Below are positions 51,098 to 59,513 of a stretch of DNA of 64,000 bases, piece after piece. The DNA is from Volvox africanus. Its lineage: Eukaryota; Chlorophyta; Chlorophyceae; Chlamydomonadales; Volvocaceae. The notes beneath the pieces were generated by a model. The model was given only the letters and a program-made list of their open reading frames with translations. It did no database searches and was not told the origin of the DNA. Within the stretch, counting starts at the first letter, position 1; the number at the start of each line of letters is the position of its first letter. Position numbers and translations under genes: made by a program. Location: contig BSDZ01000117.1 in the NCBI GenBank assembly GCA_030268105.1, positions 1 to 64,000 of the forward strand, read 5' to 3'.

Positions 51098-53314
51098 AAA
51101 AAGAAAAACTTAATATTGGTATTTTTATTAGTTCTTCTGACTGCTAATAAAGCTATGCCTTGGTCTTCAGTTAAGGTAAGTAATTCAACTTTACCTGTCC
51201 CGTATGTTTTCGGTAGAAATGAAGAGCTTAAAAGTATAGAGCATAATTGAAGTAATATTGGTATCTTTAACTGGATTCACCGGGATAGGTAAAACACAGA
51301 TAATCAGGCAATATTTATCAGAAAATTTAGATAATTACAAAATCATATGGTTTTTTATTGTAATCTTGATCATAGTTATCAGTTTTTAAACTTAGCCAAA
51401 CAGATCAACTTTAAAATTTGCAACAAAAGTTCAACCTGTATTATTTCTGAGAGCGTAATGAATTATCTCAGGCATGAAACAGAGTGGATCCTAGTATTTG
51501 ATAATTTAAGAACTAATGAAAATAATAAGGTACTTAGATTTCTAGAAGATAGTCATAATGGTCACATAGTTGTTTGTTCGCAGGAGACTACCGGATTACC
51601 TAATATAATACCGATAAAGAATAGAGACACTCGGACTTATTGAGAAACTGCTACCTAATTAAAAATTAAGAGATATAGAAAAATTATCGGAAATGTTTTT
51701 GGATTTTCCAATTCTTATAATTCGAGGAACTTTATTCTTATAAAATAATCGATATTTAAGTATTGAGGAATATAAAAAAATGCTTGCTGTAAGTAATGAA
51801 GTAAAAAGGACTACAAAACAGCTCGAACGATATTTGATAACCTAAGTAGTGCTGCTAATAACCTTTTACTTAAGGTAGCATTAATTAATAACCATGATTT
51901 TTCAAAACAGCTATTAATTAATTTATCTGGTAGTGATAGTTCTAAAGTTATAGATATCTTGCATGATTTAGGTAAGTTTGCTTTAATAGAGGATAAGGGT
52001 ATTTATAAGGGAAATCAGATTTTTGAAGTGCATGATTTTATAAAAAAAAAGACTGTTCTGGAAAGCGCTAGTAATAAGGTTATAAGTGATAGTATGCAAG
52101 ATATAGTCAAAACAATTAATCAAGGGTTTCCTGAAAAGATTACAGATTATTTATCTTTGTTTCATAAAGATCCTACTCTGCAAAGCAATTTAGAAATAAT
52201 ACTAGAAAACGCAGAAAAAAATGCCGTAAATTTTTATGACATTTTATAACTTAGAAAGAATCTTATGTTCTTCTACCTTACGAAGAGGGATTATGATAAA
52301 TGCAAAAAATTTGTTGAATGGCTAATCGATAAGGAGACCAGAGGTGAAATTAAATATCATGACATGAGTAATAATCAAAAAGTGGCTTATGCATGGTATT
52401 TAGTGAATGTAGGATTATATAAAACTTATAGTGCAAGAGATATAAAAAATGCGGAGCATGATTATGAAAAAGCTGCTGAAACAGTAAAAAATGTTGATGG
52501 TTTTGCAGATTTAAAATGCGCTATATTCTCACAATTGACACAAAGCAGAATCCGTAAAGGAGCTATAAATGATGCAAAACTTAGTATAAAGAAAGTTGAA
52601 GAATTTATTAAAGTAGATCAGGATATATTTTACAAAGGATTATTATGGTATTCTTACGCAAGGATTTTCCTTGCAGAAGGAGAGTATAATCTAGCGTTAG
52701 AAAATGCAAATAAATTAGTTAAATCACAAGAAAACTTACCGCAAGATCAATTTACTATACTTGGTCATATACTAAAAGTAGAGATTTTAATTAAGCTAGG
52801 ATATTATGAAGTTGCTTATATACTAGCTAAAGAACTTGATAACAGATCAAAAAGTTATTTTGATGAGCCGCATGAAATGCAAGCACGTATCCTGACCTGG
52901 CTTGCATTAGCTGAGTTAAACGTAGATAAAATCAAAAACGCAGAAGAGCATATAAGTTTAGCCAAAAAAATCTTTCTAGGTTTACCAGAAAGGAAAAAAG
53001 ATAATATATCAGATTCTTCTGATTATGATTTAGCTGCTGCTTTGATTGTAGAGGGTGATATTTATCATAGACAGAATAAAATAGCAGAAGCATTGCAAGC
53101 ATATAAGATAGCAGAGAATATATACCATAATTGTTATGGGCAGAATATGTTACTTGACCATATCAGCGATCTGTCTTTTAAAATAACTAACTCAGCATTA
53201 ATGGATAATAATAAAGGGATATCTAAGGAGTACTGAAGTAAACACGAGAATATTTTTGGGGTTGATCATTTTAGAACAAAAGCCATGTATCAAAGCTTTC
53301 TAAAGAATAACTAA
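51098..53314 (+). pseudogene. NB-ARC/TPR protein gene, Rickettsiales type, broken
   Basis: A remnant of a single gene spread over several frames. At the left junction a hydrophobic, signal-peptide-like stretch (NLILVFLLVLLTANKAM) has no start codon. A segment ending VFGRNEELKSIEH follows, and after a frame change comes a Walker A motif (GFTGIGKT, 51273-51296). A second frame change near 51353 leads to a Walker B-like WILVFDNL and a GHIVVCSQE motif, as in NB-ARC ATPases. More breaks follow at 51640-51950, then a helical C-terminal half (51959-53236) with TPR-like repeats. Stops interrupt one continuous frame at 52247 (TAA) and 53234 (TGA); similar coding sequence continues after both, to a TAA at 53312. 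Proteins of this kind occur in rickettsial mobile regions and their function is largely unknown. Here the gene is certainly inactive in full-length form. Confidence 0.75.
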
Positions 53315-53735
53315 CCATGATTTAAAAGATGATCTTTTAGAAACCAGTCTGCAAACTTAGTATCGATTAAGCTTAATTTTCTATCTAAACAATATTTGTA
53401 TATCTCTTCTATAACTAATCCTACTTGCTGAAGACTAAGGTTATTAATGCGGTATAAAGGCATATAGACCTGAATAACTCATTATTGTATTGTAGTTCAG
53501 TTTCAATATTCAGAACATGTTTTTTAAACGATTGATTTCTATTAAATAGTTCATCTAGAGAACAATTGAGTACATCGGCTATTGTTAATATTGTTTCAAT
53601 ACCGGGATTTTTAACTGTATCATCTAAAATTCTATTAACAACTGCATTACCTACTCCAGCTTTTTTTTCAAATGTAGAAGTTGCAATATCATATTCTTGC
53701 ATGTATTCTATAATTTTCCTTTTTAAATTATCCAT
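53311..53735 (-). pseudogene. XRE-type helix-turn-helix regulator, frame-broken C-terminus
   Basis: From the ATG at 53735 the frame gives an N-terminal helix-turn-helix domain. The recognition region GVGNAVVNRILDDTVKNPGI is followed by ETILTIADVLNCSLDELF, the usual end of a Cro/C1 (XRE) domain. This frame closes at 53421, but in another frame the same strand continues with sensible coding sequence (INNLSLQQVGLVIEEIYKYC, then TKFADWFLKDHLLNHG) to a stop at 53311. At least one frameshift near 53440-53470 therefore broke the C-terminal half. The gene converges on the NB-ARC/TPR gene, and their last codons overlap at 53311-53314. A TTG at 53747 is an alternative start. It probably regulated genes of a plasmid or mobile element. 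Confidence 0.65.
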
Positions 53736-54109
53736 TACACTGCTCAATCCCTTTTACCTACTTACATGTACATAATTGTATTGCATTAATAAATTGTTCG
53801 TAATTTATCTCATAATAAAAAAATATAATATATTTAATCTTATAAGATAAAATAATTCTTGACGCAGAAAAATCTATTAATTATTGTTGCATAAATTAAA
53901 TAGCTTAGGTAATTTTAAAGGTAATTTTTGATTTTGTAAAGCAAGCTCACAAACCAAACTTCAGTAACTACCTCCTAGTCGCCAAACTTATAAGATAGTT
54001 ACTGGGTATAATACCAAACCCTAATGCCAAGCATTGGGGTACACTACATTGTTAACTAACAATATGGTAATATGAACATACCAGAAAAGAACTGCCCGCA
54101 CAATAATAT
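53736..54109. promoter_or_regulatory. AT-rich intergenic region with inverted repeats and a possible sigma-70 promoter
   Basis: No gene seen. TTGACG (53859-53864) and TATTGT (53882-53887) are separated by 17 nt on the plus strand. CAGTAACTA (53962-53970) and TAGTTACTG (53996-54004) are perfect 9-bp inverted arms. A hairpin CCCTAATGC/GCATTGGGG with a 3-nt loop lies at 54019-54039. The region separates the regulator from the plasmid-replication frames, so it may be a remnant operator or replication-origin region. This is inferred from position. Confidence 0.3.
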
Positions 54110-54122
54110 ATATGTGCCAAGG
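54110..54122. repeat. 13-bp direct repeat (left) flanking the retroposon-like insertion
   Basis: ATATGTGCCAAGG at 54110-54122 is repeated exactly at 54510-54522, consistent with a target-site duplication of the length produced by non-LTR retrotransposition. Confidence 0.8.
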
Positions 54123-54509
54123 AAAAGTAGAAACCGCCTCTCGAGGCCATTCCCTACGTAGGGGGAATGCAGCTTGGATATCCCGATTCTACGGAGTTGG
54201 GTCCGAGTCCGCCCCCGGTTAAATGCATAGCCCGTGAAGTGCGCATCTGAGGCCAGTAACGGGGCTGATGGTGCGGGGTGGTTTGACACCCACCTAAATG
54301 CCAGTAGATCCGAAGGGGGCTGGCACATGGATAGGGGCCGTAGAGAGCAAGGAAACTCTGCGTAACCAAAAGACAGGTGATCTCTAGCGGCCTCAGATGA
54401 AGACGCTGAGGTACGCGTGCCCACTCGGTTAAAATTCCGGAGATCCCCATAATACACGCCAGCCCGCAAGGGCGGAGTAACCATAACAATAATAATCATA
54501 ATAATAATA
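54123..54509 (+). mobile_element. Retroposon-like insertion (387 bp): 5'-truncated LINE 3' end or SINE
   Basis: A GC-rich island of 387 bp in AT-rich bacterial-type DNA, bounded by 13-bp direct repeats and ending in a trinucleotide tail (AATAATAATCATAATAATAA, about 54487-54509). These are hallmarks of target-primed reverse transcription. It contains no convincing open frame, and no tRNA-like promoter boxes were recognised, so a 5'-truncated LINE 3' untranslated region is favoured over a SINE. Just before the tail, GGGCGGAGTAACCATAAC (54470-54487) resembles the conserved 28S rRNA segment around the R2 retrotransposon target. That likeness may be coincidence. Confidence 0.7.
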
Positions 54510-54522
54510 ATATGTGCCAAGG
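54510..54522. repeat. 13-bp direct repeat (right) flanking the retroposon-like insertion
   Basis: Second copy of ATATGTGCCAAGG. The coding-like sequence of the next frame begins inside it (GTG at 54514), so the insertion lies at or just before the start of that gene. Confidence 0.8.
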
Positions 54523-54903
54523 CTGAGAGTTATCCGAAGTGATTCGCTTTTTATTCCACATTGGTGTTATAAAAAGGTTTTATTGCCTAGCGGTAGGCCT
54601 GATTTAGTAGGAATCCATATTCTTGCTGAGCTGTTATCCTTATCCCAAAGAATGGGAGGTAGTAACTCTGATTTTGAACTTCGAGACTGTTTTACGTATT
54701 TCTGGGACAAATTCTGTATTCGAAGACCTACCTTACAAAGAGCGTCATTCCGTTTACAGAATATGGGGCTTGTTACCCCATATTTTATTGTTATTTTATT
54801 GTTACCCCATATATTATACCCCAAATTTTCCAAAGAACTCATCTTAAAACTCAATACTACAAACATTAATTCTTTATCTGACTACGAGGAGGTTTGTTTA
54901 TGA
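54514..54903 (+). pseudogene. Plasmid-replication-type frame, first of two paralogues; 5' end disrupted
   Basis: 129 codons from a GTG in the retroposon target repeat. The central part (HWCYKKVLLPSGRPDLVGIH, then ILAELLSLSQRMGG and RPTLQRASFRLQNMGLVTP) parallels the next frame: a short aromatic segment, G-x-PDLV-x-I-x-IL, and a winged-helix-like Arg-rich helix followed by a Leu/Gly turn. The C-terminus is Leu/Ile-rich. It ends SDYEEVCL, and its stop TGA overlaps the next ATG (ATGA), so the two genes were translationally coupled. The true start is uncertain because the retroposon-like element sits immediately upstream. Function is inferred only from the paralogy and from the DnaA-like segment downstream. 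Confidence 0.45.
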
Positions 54904-55400
54904 ATTCTCCTTTTAGTACTTGCGACAAGGTTTTTAAGTCCAGTAATGTTATTATTCATAAATGGTACAAACAGTTTTGCCTCGAAGATGGAAACCCTGA
55001 TCTGGTAGCAATAGCCATCCTTGGCGATATTGTTGCCTGGTATCGAAACGGCACCAATAATTATTACGGCGAACTTACGCCAAGACTCCACGGGCATTCT
55101 CTTTATCTTTCCTATAACTACTATGAGCAGAAGTTCGGTTTTCGTGAAGATAGAGTAAGAAGAGCCTTAACCCCTTTATATACCCAGAATATTTTAAAAA
55201 GAAGTTTTAAAAATATTTATGTTAAAGGGCGGAGAGTAAATAAACTGGTTATTGATCTTGATGCAGGTTTTTTTGAGTCATGTTTCATCAATCCCGAACA
55301 TATCCCGAATATTAGGGGGATAAGAGAGAAGAGCAAATTCCGTCGGTTGCACCGGTGCTACGATCAAATAAGTACAAAAACAATTTTTATAAAAAAATAG
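54900..55400 (+). pseudogene. Plasmid-replication-type frame, second paralogue; frameshifted from the DnaA-like part
   Basis: The start is ATG 54900, preceded by a strong AGGAGG (54888-54893) with 6 nt between; the frame is open from TTG 54894. It overlaps the previous gene by ATGA. About 166 residues, containing GNPDLVAIAILGDIVAWYR and a basic helix EDRVRRALTPLYTQNILKRS followed by KGRRVNKLVIDLDAGFFES, suggesting a winged-helix DNA-binding fold. It closes in an A-rich stretch (ATAAAAAAATAG, about 55389-55400). From there a different frame carries on as the DnaA-like C-terminal segment. The two were probably one protein, split by a slip in this A-rich region. Confidence 0.5.
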
Positions 55401-55407
55401 ATCTAAC

Positions 55408-55845
55408 GTGCATGCGCATGAATCTAATTTTTGCAAAAATTCCTTTGCAGAAGAAAAACCTATTCAAACAACAGCTGTGTTACCTGTAAGAGGTTTTAGC
55501 CTTGCTTCTTTTTACCCTTTAAGTCAACCCGAGGCCGCAAAACTACAAGCATTATGCGGTCGGGGGTTTTCAGGCACTGCCATTAACGAAATACTGCTTA
55601 GCATGTCGAAACGATTAACAGATCGCTTCTTCAAAAGCAAAAAGGCTTTCATGAACTATATGGCTAAGGCCTTAACTTACGAAAAGCGAGATGCTGTAAA
55701 AATCAGTAATAGAGTTTTCAGGATTAGAGCCAATATAAGCAACGATGAAATTATAAAACGGCAAAAAGAAGCGTTTTTAACTAAGATAGAAGAAAGCACT
55801 GATACTACTCTTGCAGCGCAGTTAAGCCTCTATCTTATCGTCTGA
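55408..55845 (+). pseudogene. C-terminal part of a DnaA-like plasmid replication initiator
   Basis: 145 codons from GTG, in a different frame from the preceding ORF. The sequence FSLASFYPLSQPEAAKLQAL, then GFSGTAINEILLSMSKRLTD, FFKSKKAFMNYMAKALTYEK and RDAVKISNRVFRIRAN is the kind of C-terminal region found in the DnaA-like replication initiators of rickettsial plasmids. That is family recognition by eye. Codon use is bacterial and AT-rich. It ends in LYLIV at 55845, followed by about 20 bp before the GC-rich block begins. It lacks its own ribosome-binding site, in keeping with being the second half of the upstream frame. Probably inactive. Confidence 0.55.
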
Positions 55846-55868
55846 TCTGTCTTATGACTTTTTGCTGG

Positions 55869-55951
55869 CGGCAAAAAGGCAAAGGTACGGCGACGATGGA
55901 GACGGTGTTGGCGGGGTCTTGGCATCGGTCGCCGTGGTGGCGGTGGTGAAG
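55869..55951 (+). repeat. GC-rich triplet block related to the satellite, inside the bacterial segment
   Basis: About 83 bp beginning GGTACGGCGACGATGGAGAC and ending GGTGGCGGTGGTGAAGG closely resemble 50834-50900 at the array end and 56318-56370 to the right. Bacterial-type AT-rich sequence lies on both sides. Confidence 0.7.
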
Positions 55952-56040
55952 GACGCAAGTTTTTCCGATATTGCGACACGAAAGTTAAAGCGCAGGCTTT
56001 TGCGCATTTTGCCCAAAGAACTTCGTAGAGGTAACTTGTT
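55952..56040 (+). pseudogene. Possible 3' end of rpsG (ribosomal protein S7), very uncertain
   Basis: One frame reads AQAFAHFAQRTS then stop, resembling the usual ANxAFAHF ending of S7. It stands directly before an EF-G-like start, and rpsG-fusA is the conserved bacterial order. The match is short and preceded by sequence that does not fit, so the call is tentative. Confidence 0.25.
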
Positions 56041-56082
56041 ATGTCTAAATATAAGTTGTCAGAAGTTCGTAATATTGGCATC
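56041..56082 (+). pseudogene. fusA: Possible fusA (elongation factor G) N-terminal fragment, 14 codons
   Basis: ATG at 56041 gives MSKYKLSEVRNIGI, which fits the N-terminal segment of bacterial EF-G just before its first GTP-binding motif. AGAGG lies about 9 nt upstream of the ATG. The likeness stops abruptly after 14 codons, where sequence of another gene begins. The fragment is too short for certainty. Confidence 0.4.
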
Positions 56083-56084
56083 AA

Positions 56085-56147
56085 ATTAATAAAGATAGTC
56101 TGCATTTATCTGCAATGTATTCTGGTCAAATCGAAGGTATAGGGCCT
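56085..56147 (+). pseudogene. mnmG: mnmG (gidA) internal fragment, 21 codons
   Basis: One frame reads LHLSAMYSGQIEGIGP, the strongly conserved stretch of MnmG (tRNA uridine-5-carboxymethylaminomethyl modification enzyme) that in intact genes leads into its GPRYCPSIED motif. Here the frame meets a TAG right after the matching part and no more of the gene is present. It joins directly to the EF-G-like piece, although the two genes are not normally adjacent, so the segment is a mosaic of unrelated fragments. Confidence 0.5.
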
Positions 56148-56227
56148 AGTTAGAGACTTTGCCAAACTTGCATTTTCTTTGATATTTACAAACTTACTTA
56201 AAAGGCTATAAAGGCATTTTATTTTTC

Positions 56228-56475
56228 TAGGTCCAATAATGAGCACTACCCGTAGATACCCCACGATACTTACAGCGTTGGTGTCGACGATGGCTGTGGT
56301 GGCGGACATGGCGGTTCGGCGGCGATGGAGGCGGTGTTGGCGGTCTTGGCGTCGGTCGCCGTGGTGGCGGTAGTTTAGGCGGTAGCGGTGGTAGCGGTGA
56401 TGGCGGTGATGGCGTTGGTGGCGTTGGTGGCGTTGGTGGCGGTGGCGTTCGTGGTGGTCGTTGCCGTAGTGGCCG
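56228..56475 (+). repeat. Diverged satellite piece and GGTGGCGTT minisatellite
   Basis: Begins AGGTCCAATAATGAGCACTA and continues CCCGTAGATACCCCACGATACTTACAGCG, a diverged copy of the middle of the satellite unit. GC-rich triplets nearly identical to 50790-50890 follow. About 56385-56450 is a short-period run with GGCGTTGGT (9 bp) words. It forms the right counterpart of the divergent unit at the array end, so related sequence brackets the bacterial segment. Confidence 0.8.
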
Positions 56476-58260
56476 ATGTTTTCACCTCCTGAACTGAATT
56501 GATGAGAACAAGTTGCGGCTATGGGTTAATGCTTGAAAGCATCGCTTGAGTGTATTTGGGTTTTCAGCTTTCCTTTTCAGCTTACCCGTATTCGATTAGT
56601 TGCAATTATACTAAAAGTAGGGCCCTTAGGCGCAAATAACCCAGACTGGAAAACAACAACTGGCTTCATGTGTAATTGCTGTAAATTGGCCATCAAGAGT
56701 TTCAGGTCTTGCAGGAAGGAGTTACAGGGATTTGCTGGGTTCTGCCTGGAAAGTGTAAACAATAATTGAAAGGACGACCAAGGCGCAGGTGAGAGTTGGC
56801 CGTATAAATTTACCGATTACAGGGACCTTACCTTTGCAGTTGATGTTGCATGCAGTTGTTGATGTTGCCTGAACGCTTCATGTTGTCACGCTCTCCTTGC
56901 ATGACTGCTTCTAATGTCTGATTGAGCTACTCCAATCATCCGCGGCATTTCCTTGGCGGTGATGTCAGTTGCCGTAGCATTCGTAGCGGACACATTGCGA
57001 GGCATCCTCGGTGATTCATCAGAGCTTTCCGGGGTACTCATATTCGATTTCTAGTAATTATACTGAAGCCAGGGCGCTTAGGCACCAAACGCCTTAGTCC
57101 GCCGTGCTGTTAGCAAGCTGCGTCTCAAATGGGAAAGATATAAAAAGCTGTATGACTCGTATTATAATAGCAGAAGTTGATTTATCATATCGAAATGGTC
57201 AATAAGGTATTCAGCATTTATAGGTTTGCATGATGGACATGAAAGTCTCAGGCTATACGCTTTATCACCAGCTTCGCATGTATACTTTCTTTGTAAACGA
57301 ATTAATGATATTATTATTTTCTCGTCTTGGTTTTGGCATTTTCCATCTTTGTGGCAAACGCTAATGTTAATCGTACCGTCGTACCCCCAGGCAGCTTGGA
57401 CAACTGAAGTAAGGAGAATCCTTCAAGGGTCAAGCTGCCATGCATATTCTTTAATTTTTGGAAGTCCATTTTCCTCCTTGGTACATGGTTGCGTCGCGGC
57501 TGAGCTAAGCGATAACTGCGAACGCCTCCTGCATCCACTTTGGGAATAGTTTGCCGAGGGCAGAGGAAGAACTGTTTGCTTCAGTGCGGAAACATGCACG
57601 GCCGACGGTTGTACCCGGGGCCTCCCTCACGCTGTCTTGCGCCTCCCGCGGTCCTTGATCCCCTCTCCCCTTCTTGCCCAGGTGTGCAACTACCACCCGC
57701 TCCCAAAAATGGGTCACTTATATTTGGAACCTCATAAACACCAGTTGCGGTGCGGTCCGCCCGGCTACGTCCGGGTGGGTTATGCATGTATATATGCATC
57801 CGGCATAGCGTACTCGAGTGATGCACCAAATTCAGCAGCTCTTGAGCTTGTTCGCTAACGCACTGTTGTTTCCGTGCAAAGTGGCCCGCCTTGACGTTGA
57901 GTCGTTTTGAAGGCAGCATACGGATGTAATTGTGTGCCGGCAGCATGGGCCCGTCTTTTTGTTATTCCATTTAGCGCTTGCCAGCAGCGTGTATGACGGC
58001 TTCATTCGTTGTCATGTCCAACAATTGGTGCGTGCTGCTCGCCTTTACAGCAGGCGATCCGTCAGGCTGGCTAAACTCTCAGCACACGGACGCCCATATC
58101 TCCATCTGGGTCGGCCTTAACACCCTGGAGTGGAATTGATTGAGGGAGCCCTAGCGAAAAAATAAGATTTCGGCGCCTCTGGCCGGCTTGGGCAGTGGCC
58201 GTGAGGTTGCAAGTAGACGTGTGGGTATCGGGGAATCAGATAGTGGGCAGATGGAGGACG
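56476..58260. other. Unique eukaryotic DNA, no gene recognised; contains a diverged repeat pair
   Basis: Short frames occur on both strands but none has recognisable motifs or convincing splice structure. Positions 56583-56640 and 57035-57093 are diverged copies of one sequence (TAC-C-TATTCGATT, then AATTATACT and AGGGC-CTTAGGC). Nothing else can be supported. Confidence 0.5.
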
Positions 58261-58623
58261 ATGTGTATGCATTGTAATTTGTCATCCTTGACACGCTGGC
58301 ATTTGGGCCGCCTGGCATGGCTGTTTATGGCCCTTACCACAATTGCACCAGCACCGGCAGTGTGTTCATTGGTTTCGCAGGGTGGAAGCCATTACTTTGG
58401 TGGAAGATACGGTCCCAGATATGATGATGATGATGATGTCATTCCACGTTCTGGGTCAGATCGAAGATCTGGGCGATTTGGAGCTCTACTTGAGCCGCTG
58501 AAGCGTCAGGGAGGGCTTGCTGACCCACATGAGCATTTTGAGGAAACCGAAGGGGACACGAGCAATAAGGCCTACAGGAAACCACGCATAGGGATAAGGC
58601 CTATGGCACACGACGCCGAATAA
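58261..58623 (+). CDS. Hypothetical protein with possible signal peptide or membrane segment
   Basis: From the ATG at 58261 the frame runs 120 codons; it is open further upstream to 58195. Residues about 17-34 are hydrophobic (LGRLAWLFMALTTIAPAPAV), as in a signal peptide. Then comes GGSHYFGGRYGPRYDDDDDV, whose Asp run is encoded by a GAT repeat, and an Arg/Ser-rich and Glu-rich tail ending RPMAHDAE. A splice-acceptor-like TTTCGCAG lies just before GGTGGAAGCC (58382), so only the last part may be an exon. No family was recognised. Confidence 0.3.
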   Translation: MCMHCNLSSLTRWHLGRLAWLFMALTTIAPAPAVCSLVSQGGSHYFGGRYGPRYDDDDDVIPRSGSDRRSGRFGALLEPLKRQGGLADPHEHFEETEGDTSNKAYRKPRIGIRPMAHDAE

Positions 58624-59513
58624 CAACACCGACTGATTCGCATATCGGAATACGGACAAGGGAGATATTTGAGGGCGGACATGGAAGCACGCCCGACATG
58701 ACCCGTCCTCTTAGGGAAGCGGCTAATATCCACGGCTCAACTAAACTGCCCATCATGTTAAGCTGCCACCCTCCAGTTCAACGTTGTGATGTCCATCATG
58801 CCCACGCCCCCTTCAGGAGGCGCTCAGCGGGGAGGAGGCGCCAGGAGGGGGTCGGGTCAGAGGTGCAGCTGGGCCATCAAACCAAGTCCCTCGTGACCTG
58901 TAAGTTGGGATGGATAAGAGGGCGGCGCTTTTTAGTGCAGTGGAACCCTCGGCTGCCATGCATGTATAGATACGCAGCGCTAGATAAGGCCCATCAAGAG
59001 TCGGGCCGGTTGGGGCTTTACCACGCAGGAATTCTGATTTTAATATGAAGTTAACAGCATGAATTATATGATACGCGTGTCATCCATAATGGGGTAAATT
59101 ACAATGAAGGAAATGGATGTAAGCATTTGTGATAAGCGTGTAATCGCTCACTTGTCCTTTCCCCTGTCTCTCACGCAATGCTAGATGCGTTCCACTAGGA
59201 GCGAAGGGGACAGACCATATACGCAAGGATGCACCGTGGACTGCTTTTGCGTCCCCCACCCCTACTGGCTCCTGCCCGCTGCAAAAATAACAACGCCAAT
59301 CAGCCGGCCCACCTGCTACTACTGGTACCAGGGCACACATCTATGCGTCCACCCAAAAGAAAACTTTAAACTGAATGCATCCACGCACGCCGAATTATTT
59401 GTACACCCTGCCTTCTTCACAACCTGCTGCTATCATGCGGTACCTCCCGTTATGGGTTCCATATCGTTTTCGTTCTCTTCTTTCTCTTTCCTACCCGTCC
59501 CGTGCATGATCAG
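58624..59513. other. Unique DNA without a supported gene
   Basis: Short frames exist on both strands but show no motif, codon bias or splice pattern that I can support. Confidence 0.45.

Larger units (their letters stand above)
51098..56227. other. Rickettsiales-derived DNA segment inserted in the eukaryotic sequence (decayed)
   Basis: Composition falls abruptly to strongly AT-rich, and the coding style becomes bacterial: no introns, a strong AGGAGG ribosome-binding site at 54888-54893, and a 4-bp gene overlap. The recognisable genes (NB-ARC/TPR, XRE-type regulator, plasmid-replication frames with a DnaA-like C-terminal part, and small fusA and mnmG pieces) are typical of Rickettsiales genomes and plasmids. 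Nearly all are broken. A retroposon-like sequence (54123-54509) and a GC-rich triplet block (about 55869-55951) interrupt it. The boundaries are placed where the composition changes and are accurate to perhaps 10-20 bp. Confidence 0.75.

Noticed and set aside
54056..54520. 154-codon minus-strand frame across the retroposon-like insertion
   Set aside because: It crosses both element boundaries and the tail repeat and has no recognisable domain.
55830..56105. 91-codon minus-strand frame crossing the GC-rich block
   Set aside because: It runs through the triplet insertion and opposite the fusA-like and mnmG-like pieces; no motif supports it.
51098..56227. Simple bacterial contamination as the explanation
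   Set aside because: Gene decay, a retroposon-like insertion with target duplication, and satellite-related blocks within the segment fit nuclear residence better, though an assembly chimera cannot be excluded without reads.
57226..57549. 107-codon frame in the right flank
   Set aside because: TTG start, overlapping frames on the other strand, and no recognisable feature.
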